NCBI GenBank assembly: GCA_946902985.2 | Contig: OX336388.2 | Span: 133,054,346 to 133,118,345 of the forward strand | Reading direction: 5' to 3' | Source: Meconema thalassinum | Lineage: Eukaryota; Arthropoda; Insecta; Orthoptera; Tettigoniidae | Length of the DNA stretch: 64,000 nt | Shown: positions 36,208-47,561 of the stretch, in pieces | Numbering within the stretch: position 1 is the first letter of the stretch | How the letters are laid out: the number at the start of each line of letters is the position of its first letter | The notes under the pieces: generated by a model | The model's database searches: none | Seen by the model: the letters and a program-made list of their open reading frames with translations, nothing else | Told to the model about the DNA's origin: nothing | Program-made: the position numbers and the translations under genes

Positions 36208-37010
36208 AAGAATTTATTTATTTATCCGAGTCCAAAACACATACAAATATACATATAAATTACACTAAATTTTATTTCTCCAGTGTTCAACTGGCACAGT
36301 CATTAGCTTCTATCAAGTCCTGCATAGCGCATGGTCTTGATAACATGCTGCAATTTAGAAGGTGCTCAGGGTCTTGTCCTTCACCACATCTAAAAAGTTC
36401 TTCCGCACTGTATCCCCACTTCTTCAAATTGCTTTTGCACCGACTCACACCAGTTCTCAGTCTGTTTAGCGTCTTCCAGGATTCGTATTGTAGAAGGTAG
36501 CCAGCTGCCGGCTTCTCCTTCATTTCCCACGATCCTCCCGGTGATTTTGTTTTCCAAAGTTCAATTCGATGAGCTTCAGCTGAGGAAGGAATTGATATTG
36601 TTGTTTGGAGGAAGCTCTTTCTTGATTTTAGCCTAGGTGGATGGACATCAAGTCCATACATTGGATGTCTTGGATCTGTTTCTTGCTTTTTCTTCTCTAC
36701 TTCTGCCGCTACTTGTGTTCTAACTTCTGGAGGTGCTACTCCCATAAGCGGAAAGATCTTATCGACAGAAGTTGGACGTAGACAGCCTGTCACAATGCGG
36801 CCTGTCTCATGGAGGGCAACGTCTACTTGGTTGGCATGAACAGAGTTCCTCAAGACTGGGGCAGCATATTCTGCAGCAGAGAAACTCATAGCAAGGGCAA
36901 TTGTACGCAGGACACTACTGTGTCTGGTGTTTGTGAGCTTCCGAACGATGTTGTTCCTGGTGCATACCATCCGTTTAAGAATTAAAATCATCAAACTTAA
37001 TTTCACTTAA
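36208..37010 (-). pseudogene. Non-LTR retrotransposon ORF2, C-terminal part
   Basis: An uninterrupted 239-codon frame (36287-37006). It includes ALAMSFSAAEYAAPVLRN, VTGCLRPTSVDKIFPLMG, HPPRLKSRKSF and SWKTLNRLRTGVSRC, ending in a cysteine/histidine block (FRCGEGQDPEHLLNC). This is the domain after the RT core in jockey/CR1-like insect LINEs, related in layout to 2824-3492. The catalytic FADD is absent because of 5' truncation. The 3' end has a GATAAATAAATAAATTC tail on the minus strand. It has no stop codons, so it is the least decayed LINE tail in the window. Confidence 0.8.
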
Positions 37011-37473
37011 ATCTGTAGGACAAGTTCCATTTGGCCTAATCGTATTGACCGACTTAAGAACTGCAAATGATAATTTTGTATAGGCAACACTGAAAGAATG
37101 GTTGCAAATCTCTACTAAAGCGAATGGGGAATATGAAAAGAAACATTTCGTGTGCAGCGTTTATACACGGTCGAATCACTCAAAGGATTAAACTATAGTC
37201 TTAATACGCACTCAGAAACCACTGTGCCATTGACAATTGATATTCCCGCTAGGCACAAACAAATATTTGGTAATACCGGATATGAGTTCACATGAAATTG
37301 AAATTCTATAGTGATTACTAGATTAAAAGAACAGAGGTATTTTGATTACCATTACAGCGCACGTAGATCATTGAAATTACATGGAATATTTGATGATGTA
37401 TACTAAAAATTATATCCTGATGAGGTTGTTTTGGTTTTTCGTGTTCTAAAACAGGATTAGCATTCAGAAATTG

Positions 37474-37556
37474 TTGTTCCCACTCCCGCAAAGGTTTCTA
37501 ACTTAGTAAAACCATTTTACAATAGGTAGCGCACGAGTAGATTCAACAAATGAGTG
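37474..37556. repeat. Element Z unit, isolated
   Basis: A single unit of the 164-bp repeat of element Z (52978-54674). It carries CAATAGGTAGCGCACGAGTA and GATTCAACAAATGAGTGAC in the same orientation. Confidence 0.6.
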
Positions 37557-37665
37557 ACAGGAGATTTGTGATACACACGACTTGAACCTGGTTATTCTCC
37601 AAAAGCATCCTAATTGATGTTTTCTTATTTGTGCGTATGAACCGGCGTATCGAAATAAATAAAAT

Positions 37666-37995
37666 GAAAAAATCCACAGCCTGCTTCCAGTCTCCGACCG
37701 GGTCAGGAATGGAATGAATGAAGCCCCTATCTAGCGGCGAGGATATGAACTGTGCCGGCTGCCGAGGCCTGACGCACTCCTTTGGGGCAATGATTAAATG
37801 AATGACAGATGAAATGAAATGATAGTGGAGAGTGTTGCTGGAATGAAATTTTGACAGGGAAAACCGGAGTACCCGGAGAAAAACCTGTCTGCCTCCGTTT
37901 TGTCCAGCACAGATCTCACATGGAGTGACCGGGATTTGAACCACGGGCCCAGCGGTGAGAGGCCGGCGTGCTGCCGCCAAAGCCACGGAGGCTTC
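37666..37995 (-). repeat. SINE C (tRNA-derived) with target duplication
   Basis: On the minus strand it starts GCCTCCGTGGCTTTGGCGGC (A box), then GGCCTCTCACCGCTGGG and CCGTGGTTCAAATCCCGG (B box), so the head is a tRNA-like sequence with a CTC-type anticodon arm. The body contains GTACTCCGGTTTTCCCTG and ends in GCAGGCTGTGGATTTTTTCA. Perfect 17-bp direct repeats ATCGAAATAAATAAAAT flank it at 37649-37665 and 37996-38012. Confidence 0.9.
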
Positions 37996-38214
37996 ATCGA
38001 AATAAATAAAATAAATAAATCAAATTAAATAACCCACAAGACAAGTGAAGACACCTCGGAAAGAAAGGGGATGGGTCCATTCTTTTTGGAAATGATTTTA
38101 TGGCTCATTCTGGTGGCCAGCCATCGTCACTATAAATCAATTGAAATTAATTTCAAATAAAACGGAAGTTTACCGAAGTACAGAGGTTTTTATTTTTCCC
38201 TCCAGGGGGTCACA

Positions 38215-38905
38215 TATAGTGGGACGTGGGTTGGCGACCACGGGACCCCAGCTGAGCCCGGCATTACTTCCACTTACTAGTGCCAGGCTCCTCTCGGTCT
38301 TATTTCCTGTCGACCTCTGGTTCTCTTCCGACCCCGATGGTATTAGGGTGTCCGAGGCCTAGGGAGTCTTTCACTTTCCTAAATTAATTGGCCCTTGTCT
38401 CATCTTTCCTGATACCGTCATTCTTCGAGAAGTCAGCCTTCTTTTTGTCTTCATGTTATCTCCTGCCTTCTGCACAAGGCCCACAAGGAGGCAGGGTGTA
38501 TGTAGCCCGACCACTTCTGGTGCACCCTTGATAGCTCTACACCCTCAAGGGCTCACGGCTGGTGAGTTTGGGAGTTGGCGACCCCGAGGGATTCCTGAGC
38601 TGGGTCCGTTGTGTCCCCCTTTTCCTCTAACTTTGAGGCAGGCCCTCTCCTCTTTCCCCTTTCCCATCTGCTTTTCATGGCTCTTCCTCCTTCTAAGTCC
38701 CTCAATTTTCATTCTTCGAGGGTTGAGGGCATTTCTTTTCTTCCTGTCCCTTATTTGCTTACAATTTCTTCATCTAGTTTGTAAGTCTGTAGTTAGTATT
38801 AGTTATAGTTTTCATTCTCATCTATGACTATCACTCAGACCATTAGGGGCCGATAACCTAGATGTTAGGCCCCTTAAAACAACAATTATCATCATCATCA
38901 GGTTT
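38215..38905 (+). repeat. Family F repeat, long copy
   Basis: Runs from GTTGGCGACCACGGGACCCC to GGGGCCGATAACCTAGATG, followed by AACAACAATT and (ATC)n. It is colinear with the reverse of 4092-4810. It looks like the 3' UTR of a retrotransposon, but no ORF2 is attached, so that is inference. Confidence 0.6.
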
Positions 38906-39151
38906 TCATTTTTAGTGGAATCGGAAAGAACGTCCCATATCCTCTCACGTTTTCATAATTTAACTTAAGTTGTTATTTGTTGTACATGTGCTTCCTTTAT
39001 AAGAAATGAATTTAGCAATAAACCTATATTGCTTACAGTGTTGCCAAATCTTGAAATGGGAAAGAACTAAACCCTGCGCTTTAAAACACCAGAAAGGCAC
39101 CAGCTGGTCTCTATGATTCAAAACACTACAAAAACACCAAATAAATATATA

Positions 39152-39745
39152 CCAGGTGGTCCGTTTGCCCCGTGCAATCTAGTGTTAGGTGCCCCACATA
39201 CATTAGTGCTGTATGGGATGTCTGATAACAGGGGTCACACTGATCACTGGCCGATTGCGTCAGAATACGAAGGAATAACAACCGGACGGCCGCTATGTGC
39301 ATGTTCCTCAGCGCTACTCGTCTAAAGCACCCCATTGCCTTTTGGAGCCTCGCATTAGAGGGCGTAATAGACTCATATGTCCAACAACATGACAGTTGCT
39401 AGTAACATATTGACAATGGCTGGTGTATTCAGCATCGATGAGTACACAGACATTACACTAATCTATGGAGAAGCTGGTCGTAATGCCGTTGAAGCTCATA
39501 GACGATAAGCACTGGTGTTTCCAGATAGACGTCTGCGCTCGCCAACGAGGCTTCATACCGCTATGGGGCGCATTAGACGGGAGTACTGAGGAACATGCAG
39601 CGTGCGGCCGTCTGGTTGTTATCTCTTGGCATTCTGACCTAACTGGCTTGCATGCTAGGTTACCGCTTAACAATTCAATTATTAGACCTCCCGTTCATCA
39701 CCCGTACATGCGTGACACATATAAGTAGATTGCACGGCCACCTGG
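39152..39745. mobile_element. TIR element with transposase N-terminal relic in the loop
   Basis: Inverted arms: CCAGGTGG followed by CCGTGCAATCTA at the left, the same inverted at the right. Inner blocks GAGGAACATGCA and GGTTGTTAT are likewise inverted. TA (in fact TATA) abuts both ends. The central 230 bp reads, from 39413, AGVFSIDEYTDITLIYGEAG and then NAVEAHRR before a stop. This is the DUF4817 helix-turn-helix start seen in a group of insect mariner-like transposases. The catalytic part is gone. The arms look like duplicated transposon sequence. Confidence 0.65.
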
Positions 39746-40442
39746 TATATATAAACGGATTTTCTTTTAACTTATATTACTTTCAATAAAAATCTTCTTC
39801 TCTAGTTTCGGAGCCTGCCACCGGTATTACATCTTTAGAGCAGGAATGCGTAGTACTGCTGTATCTGTGCATACTTAAAATTTTGGCCAATATATCCCTC
39901 AGCCTACTAGGCAACGAACAAACAGTGACGGAGCGTTTGAGATAGATTTACAATACAAACTGTGGATGCGTAAGAGCCTTCGCGTGAAACTGGGAAATCC
40001 CCTGGCAGCTGGGAGAAAATAGGTGGATTCTTTGTACAAGTGCACTTGCACTGAGCCCTGCATATTGCGCTTACTTAGCAATTATGCGCGAGAATGAGAA
40101 TTTCAGGGACTTCCCCTGCTGGAGTGTTGACCTCCCTGCTTGACACATGTAAGGCTGAATGTTGCCTATCTTTATTGATTAACTTTATTAAGGCTGTGCG
40201 ATCTCCACCGCCGTCAATCGCATGGCAAGAGATGGCAGCACTACTGTATCACCGATAGCAGCCGCTGCATTTGTGTTAGTGACGTGTCTACCCTTCAATT
40301 ATCACCTCCTTCCGCCCCTACTCCCCCCGCTTCTCCTCGTCACTCAACGTCTTCTCTCTCTCTCTCTCTCTCACTGATAGCGTTGCTTTGCATCTGAAAA
40401 ACAAACCAGACTTGCTTTCCGAGCCGTATTGCCAATTTGTGG

Positions 40443-41532
40443 CCTACTGTCGACCAAAGTATTATGTGTACTCGAGTTTGAAGGTTGTTTGTGACGTAAC
40501 CAATAGACATACATAAAATCCAATAACATCATTATTTTCGTCGTTCTATTTTACGTGAGTCCATGTAGGTTTGGAATTTTTAGTTTATATTTTAATATTT
40601 TTTATCGCAGTTGGAACACAAAAAGTGCCCGTTTTTAAGCGTGTTTCAACCGTGCGTCACATTTAAGAATTATTATCTCACAAACCCTTCATTGTATCGA
40701 ATCCAAATTTTAACACAATATACATTGGAATGTTGTATAACTGGTTTATTAATTTAAAAATTTTGCGTGTCCAAGAAACACTGTTGTTATCTATTGTCTA
40801 AGGTAACGTTTTCTCGGCTTGGGGTGGTTGGAATATGTAGTTCTTGGTCGCGTTATATTCCTTATACATCAAAAAGTTATGTTGAACGACTTTAAAATAC
40901 GTAAATTAATTCACTTATTTTATATCGGTTTATATTTGAACGGGGAAATACGACCTCGCCTCGCTCGGCAGTGATGGGCTCCATCTCAGCAACGCTGTAC
41001 AGCCTACCCCGGAGCGGCTGGCAGGTGAATCACGAACAAATACAAACCGATACAAAATAAGTGAATTAATTTACGTATTTCACAGTCATACAGCATAACT
41101 TCTTGATGTATAAGGATTACAACGCGACCAAGAGCGATATTTTCCAACCACCCCGAACCGAGAAAAAGTTACCTTACAAAAATGATAACAACTTTGTTTC
41201 TTGGACACACAAAATTTTGAAATTAATAAACCAGTTATACAACATTCCAATGTATATTGTGTTAAAATTTGCATTTGATCTGATGACGGGTTTTTGAGAT
41301 AATAATTCTTAAATGTGACGCATGGTTGAAACACGCTTAAAAATGGGCACATTTTGTGTTCCAACTGCGATAAAAAATATTAAAATATAAATTAAAAATT
41401 CCAAACCTACATGAACTAACGTAAAATAGAACGGCGAAAATGATGATGGTATTGGATTTTATGTATGTCTATTGGTTACTTCACAAACACCCTTCAAACT
41501 CGAGTGCACATAATACTTTGGTCGACAGTAGG
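40443..41532. mobile_element. Foldback element, about 495-bp arms
   Basis: 40443-40939 is inverted at 41037-41532 with very few differences. The ends read CCTACTGTCGACCAAAGTAT and its complement. The 97-bp loop (40940-41036) is GC-rich, unlike the AT-rich arms. No ORF. A clear target duplication is not visible. Confidence 0.85.
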
Positions 41533-41606
41533 TATTCTCCCTCCGTCCAGCCCAATAAAAAAGAATATATTATGATATAGGCCTATTATGATTATATTTT
41601 GATATA

Positions 41607-41876
41607 GTATGATATGATTCACGGAGTGAGGTTGTGGTTAGGGTTGTGCAGCTGTGAGCTTTCATTCCGGAAATAGTGGGTTCGAACCCCCCTGTCGGTA
41701 GCCCTGGAGATGGTTGTCCCTGGTTTCTCATTTTCACACCAGGCAAATGGGCGCTGTACCTTAATAAAGGCCACAGCCGCTTCCTTCCCACTGCTAGTCT
41801 TTCCTATCCCATCGTCGCCATAAGACCTACAGTATCTGTGTCGGTGCGACGTAAGGCAAATTGTAATATATATATT
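41607..41876 (+). repeat. SINE A, complete copy with target duplication
   Basis: tRNA-like head with GTGGTTAGGGTTGTGCAGC (A box) and GTGGGTTCGAACCCCC (B box). The body has CACACCAGGCAAATG and AAGGCCACAGCCGCTTCC, and the 3' block is ATCGTCGCCATAAGACCTA and then GTCGGTGCGACGTAAGGC. Direct repeats ATTTTGATATA at 41596-41606 and 41877-41887 are the likely target duplication. Confidence 0.8.
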
Positions 41877-42355
41877 ATTTTGATATATATTGAAGATTGC
41901 AACTCGCATAATAGGCCTGGCGACAGGTAGTTCAATAAGGAAATAATTAGTGGAAAGCTGGAAATTGCTTTAATCGCGTTATTTGGACCCAGATATTACT
42001 CTCCCAATTTTCTCCCTCGAGCGAAGTCGGCGTTGGCCCTTCTGGCCCTAAGAAGATACCATTTTTCAATTTGTTGCAAATATCTCCCAAATCTTCAACT
42101 TTATCAACAAAATACCTCTTATAAAACATAATCTAGAGTAAATTTCCTACAAAAATGTTCCCTACCGTTTGTCTCTAATGTGAACCGTTACGATGCTACG
42201 ACCATTCAAAGATGAGCCCTTTTTGATTCATGCGGAAAAGCTATGGAAATGATATGCCATATCAACGTTTCTACATGTTTTAATATTTGTCAGCATTCCA
42301 GATGCACAAGCTGTTAACTTGTTACAAGTATAACAGATTTTCAATGTAAACAGCT

Positions 42356-42686
42356 GTGGAAAAATACCTACCATTAGTATCATTTTGCAATATTGAGTTT
42401 TCGACTACAGAACAGCATGTGGATGCACGGTGTGCGCGGATCTCGCGGGATGATGCGGACTTGAGAAAATTTGTTGGATGGTTATCAACTCAAGAGCCCT
42501 TTCCTCGTGGACAACACGTTGTTTCGTTAAGCACAGGAGTTGTCGGGGATGGACAAATCACTTGTCATATGACCTATGAAATTGGAATAGCAGCACAAAA
42601 AGGCATAACCGGCAACAATTTTCACGATGTGAAGTTCCTTAGAAAAAATGGCGTGATGCCTCTCCGCGCGGTAAATTCGAAAATAA
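42356..42686 (+). pseudogene. CXC-domain gene of the TIR element, N-terminal segment
   Basis: An open frame of about 110 codons before family X copy 3. It reads TEQHVDARCARISRDDADLR, a SLSTGVVGDGQI block, GNNFHDVKFLRKNGVMPLRA and VNSKI. I recognise this order (EQHV...STGVVGD...GNNF.DV...VLPL..VNS) from a family of uncharacterised insect and other animal proteins. There is no ATG in frame near the start: the segment begins at the inner edge of the left TIR, so the original start is lost or lay upstream. It continues after the insertion at 44158. Confidence 0.7.
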
Positions 42687-44157
42687 CAAGTAGTTCCGTG
42701 AAGAACTATACAGCCTATTTTCATATATCCTGCTCATGTTAATTGCCTCTATCAACATACAAAATTTCAGTTTAATTGCTGTAACAGATTCATAGATATT
42801 GAGAACCGTCTAAATATTTCAGATTGTCGCCAGGTTGGATTTTTATTTTTGTACTATTACATTAAGATTATTGTGGTCGTGTGGTATTCAAACTTCAATC
42901 GCATGATTAGAACTCAAGAAGTAAAAACGAGATTTTAAAATTACGCACAGCAGCCATCTTGTGATTATGCAAACAATTGAAATAAATTAGATGCCAGTGG
43001 ATCTACATTTGAATAAGCATTTAACGTGAAACGTTTCACGGCACTCGGATAGTTAATTCGCGAGAAACGTCCATTTAAATATTTATACTTCGCGTCGCCG
43101 CCATGTTGGATTTGTGCTCACCAGGTTACTCAAAGTCCTATAGGTGAACATATGTTCATAGTCTCTATGAACATTAAAAAAATCTGTTTGTTTGCTGTAA
43201 AAGATTCATAGATATTGAGAACCGTCTAAATATTTCGGAAGCTCGCCGTTTAGGATTGTTATATGTATAGGCCATAGAGTTATGTACCATTCAAGGACAA
43301 TTATTGCCTAGGTTCATTATTCAAACTTTCACTTCAATCGCATGATAACGACACAAGAAATAAAAACATAATTTTAAAATTTCGCACAGCCGCCATCTTG
43401 AGGTTATGTAAACAATTGAATTAAATTAGATGGCAGTGCATTACAATCTGCAAAATCATTTACTGTACCACATTTCACTGCGCTCAGAGAGTTAAATCAC
43501 GAGAAAAGTCTATTAAAATATTTCAAATTCGCTTGTTCGCCATGTTCGTTTTGTACTTTACAGGTTTATGAAATATACATAGGTAAACTTGTATCAGTAC
43601 CCTTTATCACCGTACAAGATTGCAGGGTGATATCTGTAATAGTTTCGGAGATATAGAATGTCAGTGAAATATTTCGCACAGCCGCCATTTTGAGGTTATG
43701 TAAACAATTGAACTAAATTAGACTCCAGTGCTTTACAATGTGTATAAACAATTGCTGTACCCAGTTTCATTACGTTTGGGTAGTTAAATCGCGAGAAAAG
43801 TCTGTTTAAAATCTCAACTTCGCTTGGCCGCCATGTTGGTTTTGTAGTCACCAGGTTTTTGAAAGTCTCATAGGTGAACTTCTAGTAGTGCCCTTTATCA
43901 CCGTACACAATTTCAGGGCGATGTCGGTAATAGTTTCGGAGATATCGAATGCTAGTGAAATATTTCGCACAGCCGCCATGTTGGATTGGTGAGACGTAAC
44001 AAAATTTGAAGGGCACGGTCGAGGTCGCCGGGAATAGCGCCATGAACTTACCGAGTTTCATTGAAATCGCTCCAGTCGTTTAGACACACACACACGCACA
44101 CACACACGGACAAAAGGTGATTTCATAAGCCTATTTTTTCAAAATTGAAAATAGGCT
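42687..44157 (+). mobile_element. Helitron-like nonautonomous element, family X, copy 3
   Basis: Begins CAAGTAGTTCCGTGAAGAAC, followed by AGCCTATTTTC, and ends with the hairpin closing in GAAAATAGGCT, then AA. The (CA)n tract is at 44090-44108. GCCGCCAT sites at 43389, 43681 and 43972 show the 292/291-bp period. It interrupts a coding region, so its junctions can be read: flanks GAAAATA and AAAATCC leave at most an AA duplication. Confidence 0.7.
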
Positions 44158-45656
44158 AAAAATCCGCAACACGGATATTCCTGGTGATCCTCTTGTGCTT
44201 TTCCAATGCATTTTCCTTGCAAAGAAATCCGATGCAGAATTGAAACAATATTTCCAGTTTGAACTAGCTCCGTATCCGGTTGCGATCTTTGATAAAGCGG
44301 GAATGCGTAGACGCAAAAGTCTGTGTTCTATAAATTATTCGATCCTGTTACCGATGAGCCCATATTTGAGGACCTACATCATGTTCTCGACGGAGGATAT
44401 CTTCTGCACCGTGTAATTTTGCACCAAACCGATACTTTTGTCGACATTAGTGCCAAATATGCGAGTTACGTTAAAAGTTACTTTAAAAACAGTGTCATTA
44501 TTTTCGTTGGGTATCCTGACGACCCAGCAGCTCGCAGTACCAAGTCCGTTGAACGTCTTCGACGATCGCACAAGCATGAAGCTGCTAATGTTTTTTTTAT
44601 GAGTCCATGACGGCACCTATGCCACAAGCAAACTTTTTGTCTAATGTCACAAACAAACGAAGATTGATCGACTTGTTGCGCGTCAAATTCGAAAGCGAAG
44701 GAATCGAAACCAGACAAGCTCCACATGCCGATGTGCTGATCGTTACCACCCCACTCGAGTTATCTCGGCCCGACAATTCAGTCATTATAGTGGCTGAAGA
44801 TATAGATATCCTGGTCATCTTGGCGGCTTGTGTGCCACCCTCCACGAAAATGTATTTTATGAAACCCGGCCAAGGTTCAACCAAACAACAACTATTTTGC
44901 ACAACAAGTTTCAATCTCCCAACATGTGTGCAAGAAAACTTCCTCTTTTTGCATGCGTTTAGTGGGTGCGATATAACGTCTTCGTTTCACAGGCAGTGCC
45001 TAATGAAAATCGTAACACTGTTGAAGAGTAATGAGGAACTGCAGACAGCTGTTAGGGTTTTCCGAGACGTGAACGCAAACCCCGATGAAATTGACAAAGC
45101 GGGCCAGTTGGTTTTGGCTGGGCTTTATGACAACAAAACCACGGGAAATACCCTGAATGAGCTGCGGTTCCAACTGTTTGAAAAATCTCTAAGCAAACAT
45201 CGATTTAATCTCGCAAGCTTACCTCCCACCGAATCAGTGGCACGTGATCACTCTTTAAGAACATATCATCAAATCCAAACATGGTATGGAAATGATACAA
45301 ATCCACTGGATTGGGGCTGGAAAAATTCTCAATGTGGTTTGGCTCCCATACCTACGAGGGATCCGGTGCCACAAACGCTTCTAAACACAGTGTCCAGCAA
45401 ATGTTCGGAAGGATGTAACGCAGCTTGTGGTTGCAGGAAAACGGGCCTCCGATGCTCCAGAATCTGCATGAATTGTATGGGACGGTCATGTACAAATGCT
45501 GCCGAGGAAGATGATATGGATGATTGTGACGGAGACATCGATGTTAATCTTGAGCGCCCTGTGACGTCGGACAAAAGTACCGATACAGACGATGAAAGCG
45601 ATGACGGAGAAATTGAGGCCACAGCTGTTTACATTGAAAATCTGTTATACTTGTAA
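44158..45656 (+). pseudogene. CXC-domain gene of the TIR element, middle and C-terminal segment
   Basis: Three consecutive frames carry one protein: PGDPLVLFQCIFLAKKSDAE (to about 44315), then LFDPVTDEPIFEDLHHVLDG (to 44607), then a clean 349-codon frame (44607-45656). The last holds an acidic EDIDILVIL strand (E64, D65, D67 of that frame), a HAFSGCDITSSF block (D122) and a cysteine-rich CXC domain (residues 265-296, CSEGCNAACGCRKTGLRCS) of the Tesmin/TSO1 type, which binds DNA in known proteins. The C-terminus is acidic. The ED/GCD pattern suggests a PIN-like nuclease fold (inference). Two frameshifts, one at a T run near 44590, could be mutations or unspliced introns. Confidence 0.75.
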
Positions 45657-46090
45657 CAAGTTAACAGCTTGTGCACCTGGAATGCTGACAAATATTTTAT
45701 AATATGTAGAAACTTTGATATGGCATATCATTTCCATAGCTTTTCCGCAAGAATCTAAAAGGGCTCCAATTTGAATGGTCGTAGCATCGTAACAGTTCAC
45801 ATTAGAGACAAAAGGTAGAGAGCATTTTTGTAGAAAATGTACTCTAGATTATTTTCATAATAGGCATTTTGTTGATAAAGTTGATGGTTTGGGAGATATT
45901 AGCAAAAAAAAAAAAAAAGGAAAAATGGTACCTTCTTAGGGCCAGAAGGGTCAACGCCGACTTCGCTTGAGGGGGAAAACTTGGGAGAGTAATATCTGGG
46001 TCAAAATAAAGCGATTAAAGCAATTTCCAGCTTTCCACTAATTATTTCCTTATTGAGGCTTTTGTTTTTCGACCTGTCGCCTGGCCTATA

Positions 46091-47160
46091 AAGTTCTATT
46101 GATCTTAAACATGATTTATTCTGCGAATATAACTTACAGAATTTTATAAAGTAACTCATAAATAATTTTTAACATTCTGTAAACGAAACACACACATATT
46201 TTATTATGAGCAAATATTCCCATGAAAATAAATTTTATTATTTCAGATTTTGAAAAATCATTTACATATCATATTGTTCTATATTGAAACATCTTTTTTT
46301 AGTAATAATCTGATACAGGTACGAAGTACACCATTTTATACTGACTGTATAACAATATAAAGTATTGACAGTAAGAAAACAAACAATAACATTTAACACA
46401 AAAAAAAGGGACTTAATAATAACAAATTCATTGGAAATTAAATAACAAATAAAATAAATAACAGAGGTTATAAAGATATGTATGTGAGTCGTCCAATTCC
46501 AGAACTACCTAAGTCAATTTCATGAAATTTGTGAGAAAGGGCAAAAAAACTGTCTTGAGTTATCCGTGCGCGTTTAAATAGAAACAGTTTGTATAATAGT
46601 TACAAAATACGATTAGTTTTCATTTTATGTATGTTTTAAAAATACAGTAAAAGCAGTTTTTACGTAATAATAGAAAATATATTGCACTTAAGCAGTTTTG
46701 ATACAGGATCTAGCACTTAAGTAGTTTTGGATTAGTTTCATTAAGTCAGTAATTATGGTTTCTATGTGAAAGTGAAATTATTGCTATATTTTAAAGTTCT
46801 CTAAGAAACTACCCAGTATACAATAAAAGTAACCTTTCAACCTTAAATTTCCATTCACAATATGCTCACAGCTTTTCAAACTAGGCGAAATAGAGTCCAT
46901 TGGACTGCACAGCAACGTCATTCCATGGGGTCTTCTTCTTCTTCTTCTACTTCAGATACATTTTGTCGAGCTATGTCTTCGCCACATAGTAGCAAGTCTC
47001 GGTAGAAGCCTAGATCCTCTCTGTTGTGCCACTCAGGGCCGAAATGCTTTGGCAAAAGCTGTTTCACATCAGTCACTTACATATATATAAATATATAAAA
47101 GTGTACCCGTTCCTACGCCACTTTAACATGTTTCCTTGGCGTTGATTACAGTAGCAGTGT
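46091..47160. other. AT-rich spacer
   Basis: No recognisable gene. Contains poly(A)-like runs and a (CTT)n stretch at 46932-46950. I looked here for the left terminus of the hAT element and did not find it. Confidence 0.6.
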
Positions 47161-47561
47161 TTAGCTATGGACAAGTTCATTGTTAAACGTAAACGCCTGG
47201 AGAGTGAAAGTGAGCAGTCGGCTCCTACTCCCGAACCGTCGAATTCAACATAAAGAAGACAAACGAAAGAAAAGAACATACCAGGACAGTTACGTAGTGT
47301 ATGGATTTACGTGGAATAAGAACGAGGAAAACCCTATCCCTGTGTGTTTAGTTTGTGGCGAAACACGAGGCCATGGTACCTAGCAAACTGAAGTGGCATC
47401 TCACAATTAAGCATCCTAGTGGGTCTGGGACGAGTGTGATGTATTTTTCACGTGTACTAGAAGGGGAGAAAAAAAAACAGCTGTGAGAATGGTAAAGAGA
47501 ATGACCATAAGTGATACTGCTCTTGAAGCCTCGTTTAAAGTAGCAGAACTGATAGGAAAAA

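Larger units (their letters stand above)
41911..46090 (+). mobile_element. Large DNA element with 450-470-bp TIRs and a CXC-domain gene
   Basis: The left TIR 41911-42359 (starting ATAGGCCTGGCGACAGGT) is inverted at 45619-46090. The two copies agree over nearly their whole length, with small indels and a poly(A) expansion on the right. Between them lies one gene on the + strand, whose last dozen codons and stop (45654-45656) lie inside the right TIR. Family X copy 3 is inserted in the gene. Without it the element would be about 2.7 kb. This layout suggests a self-contained mobile element. No known transposase domain is recognised, and the superfamily is unknown to me. Confidence 0.75.
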
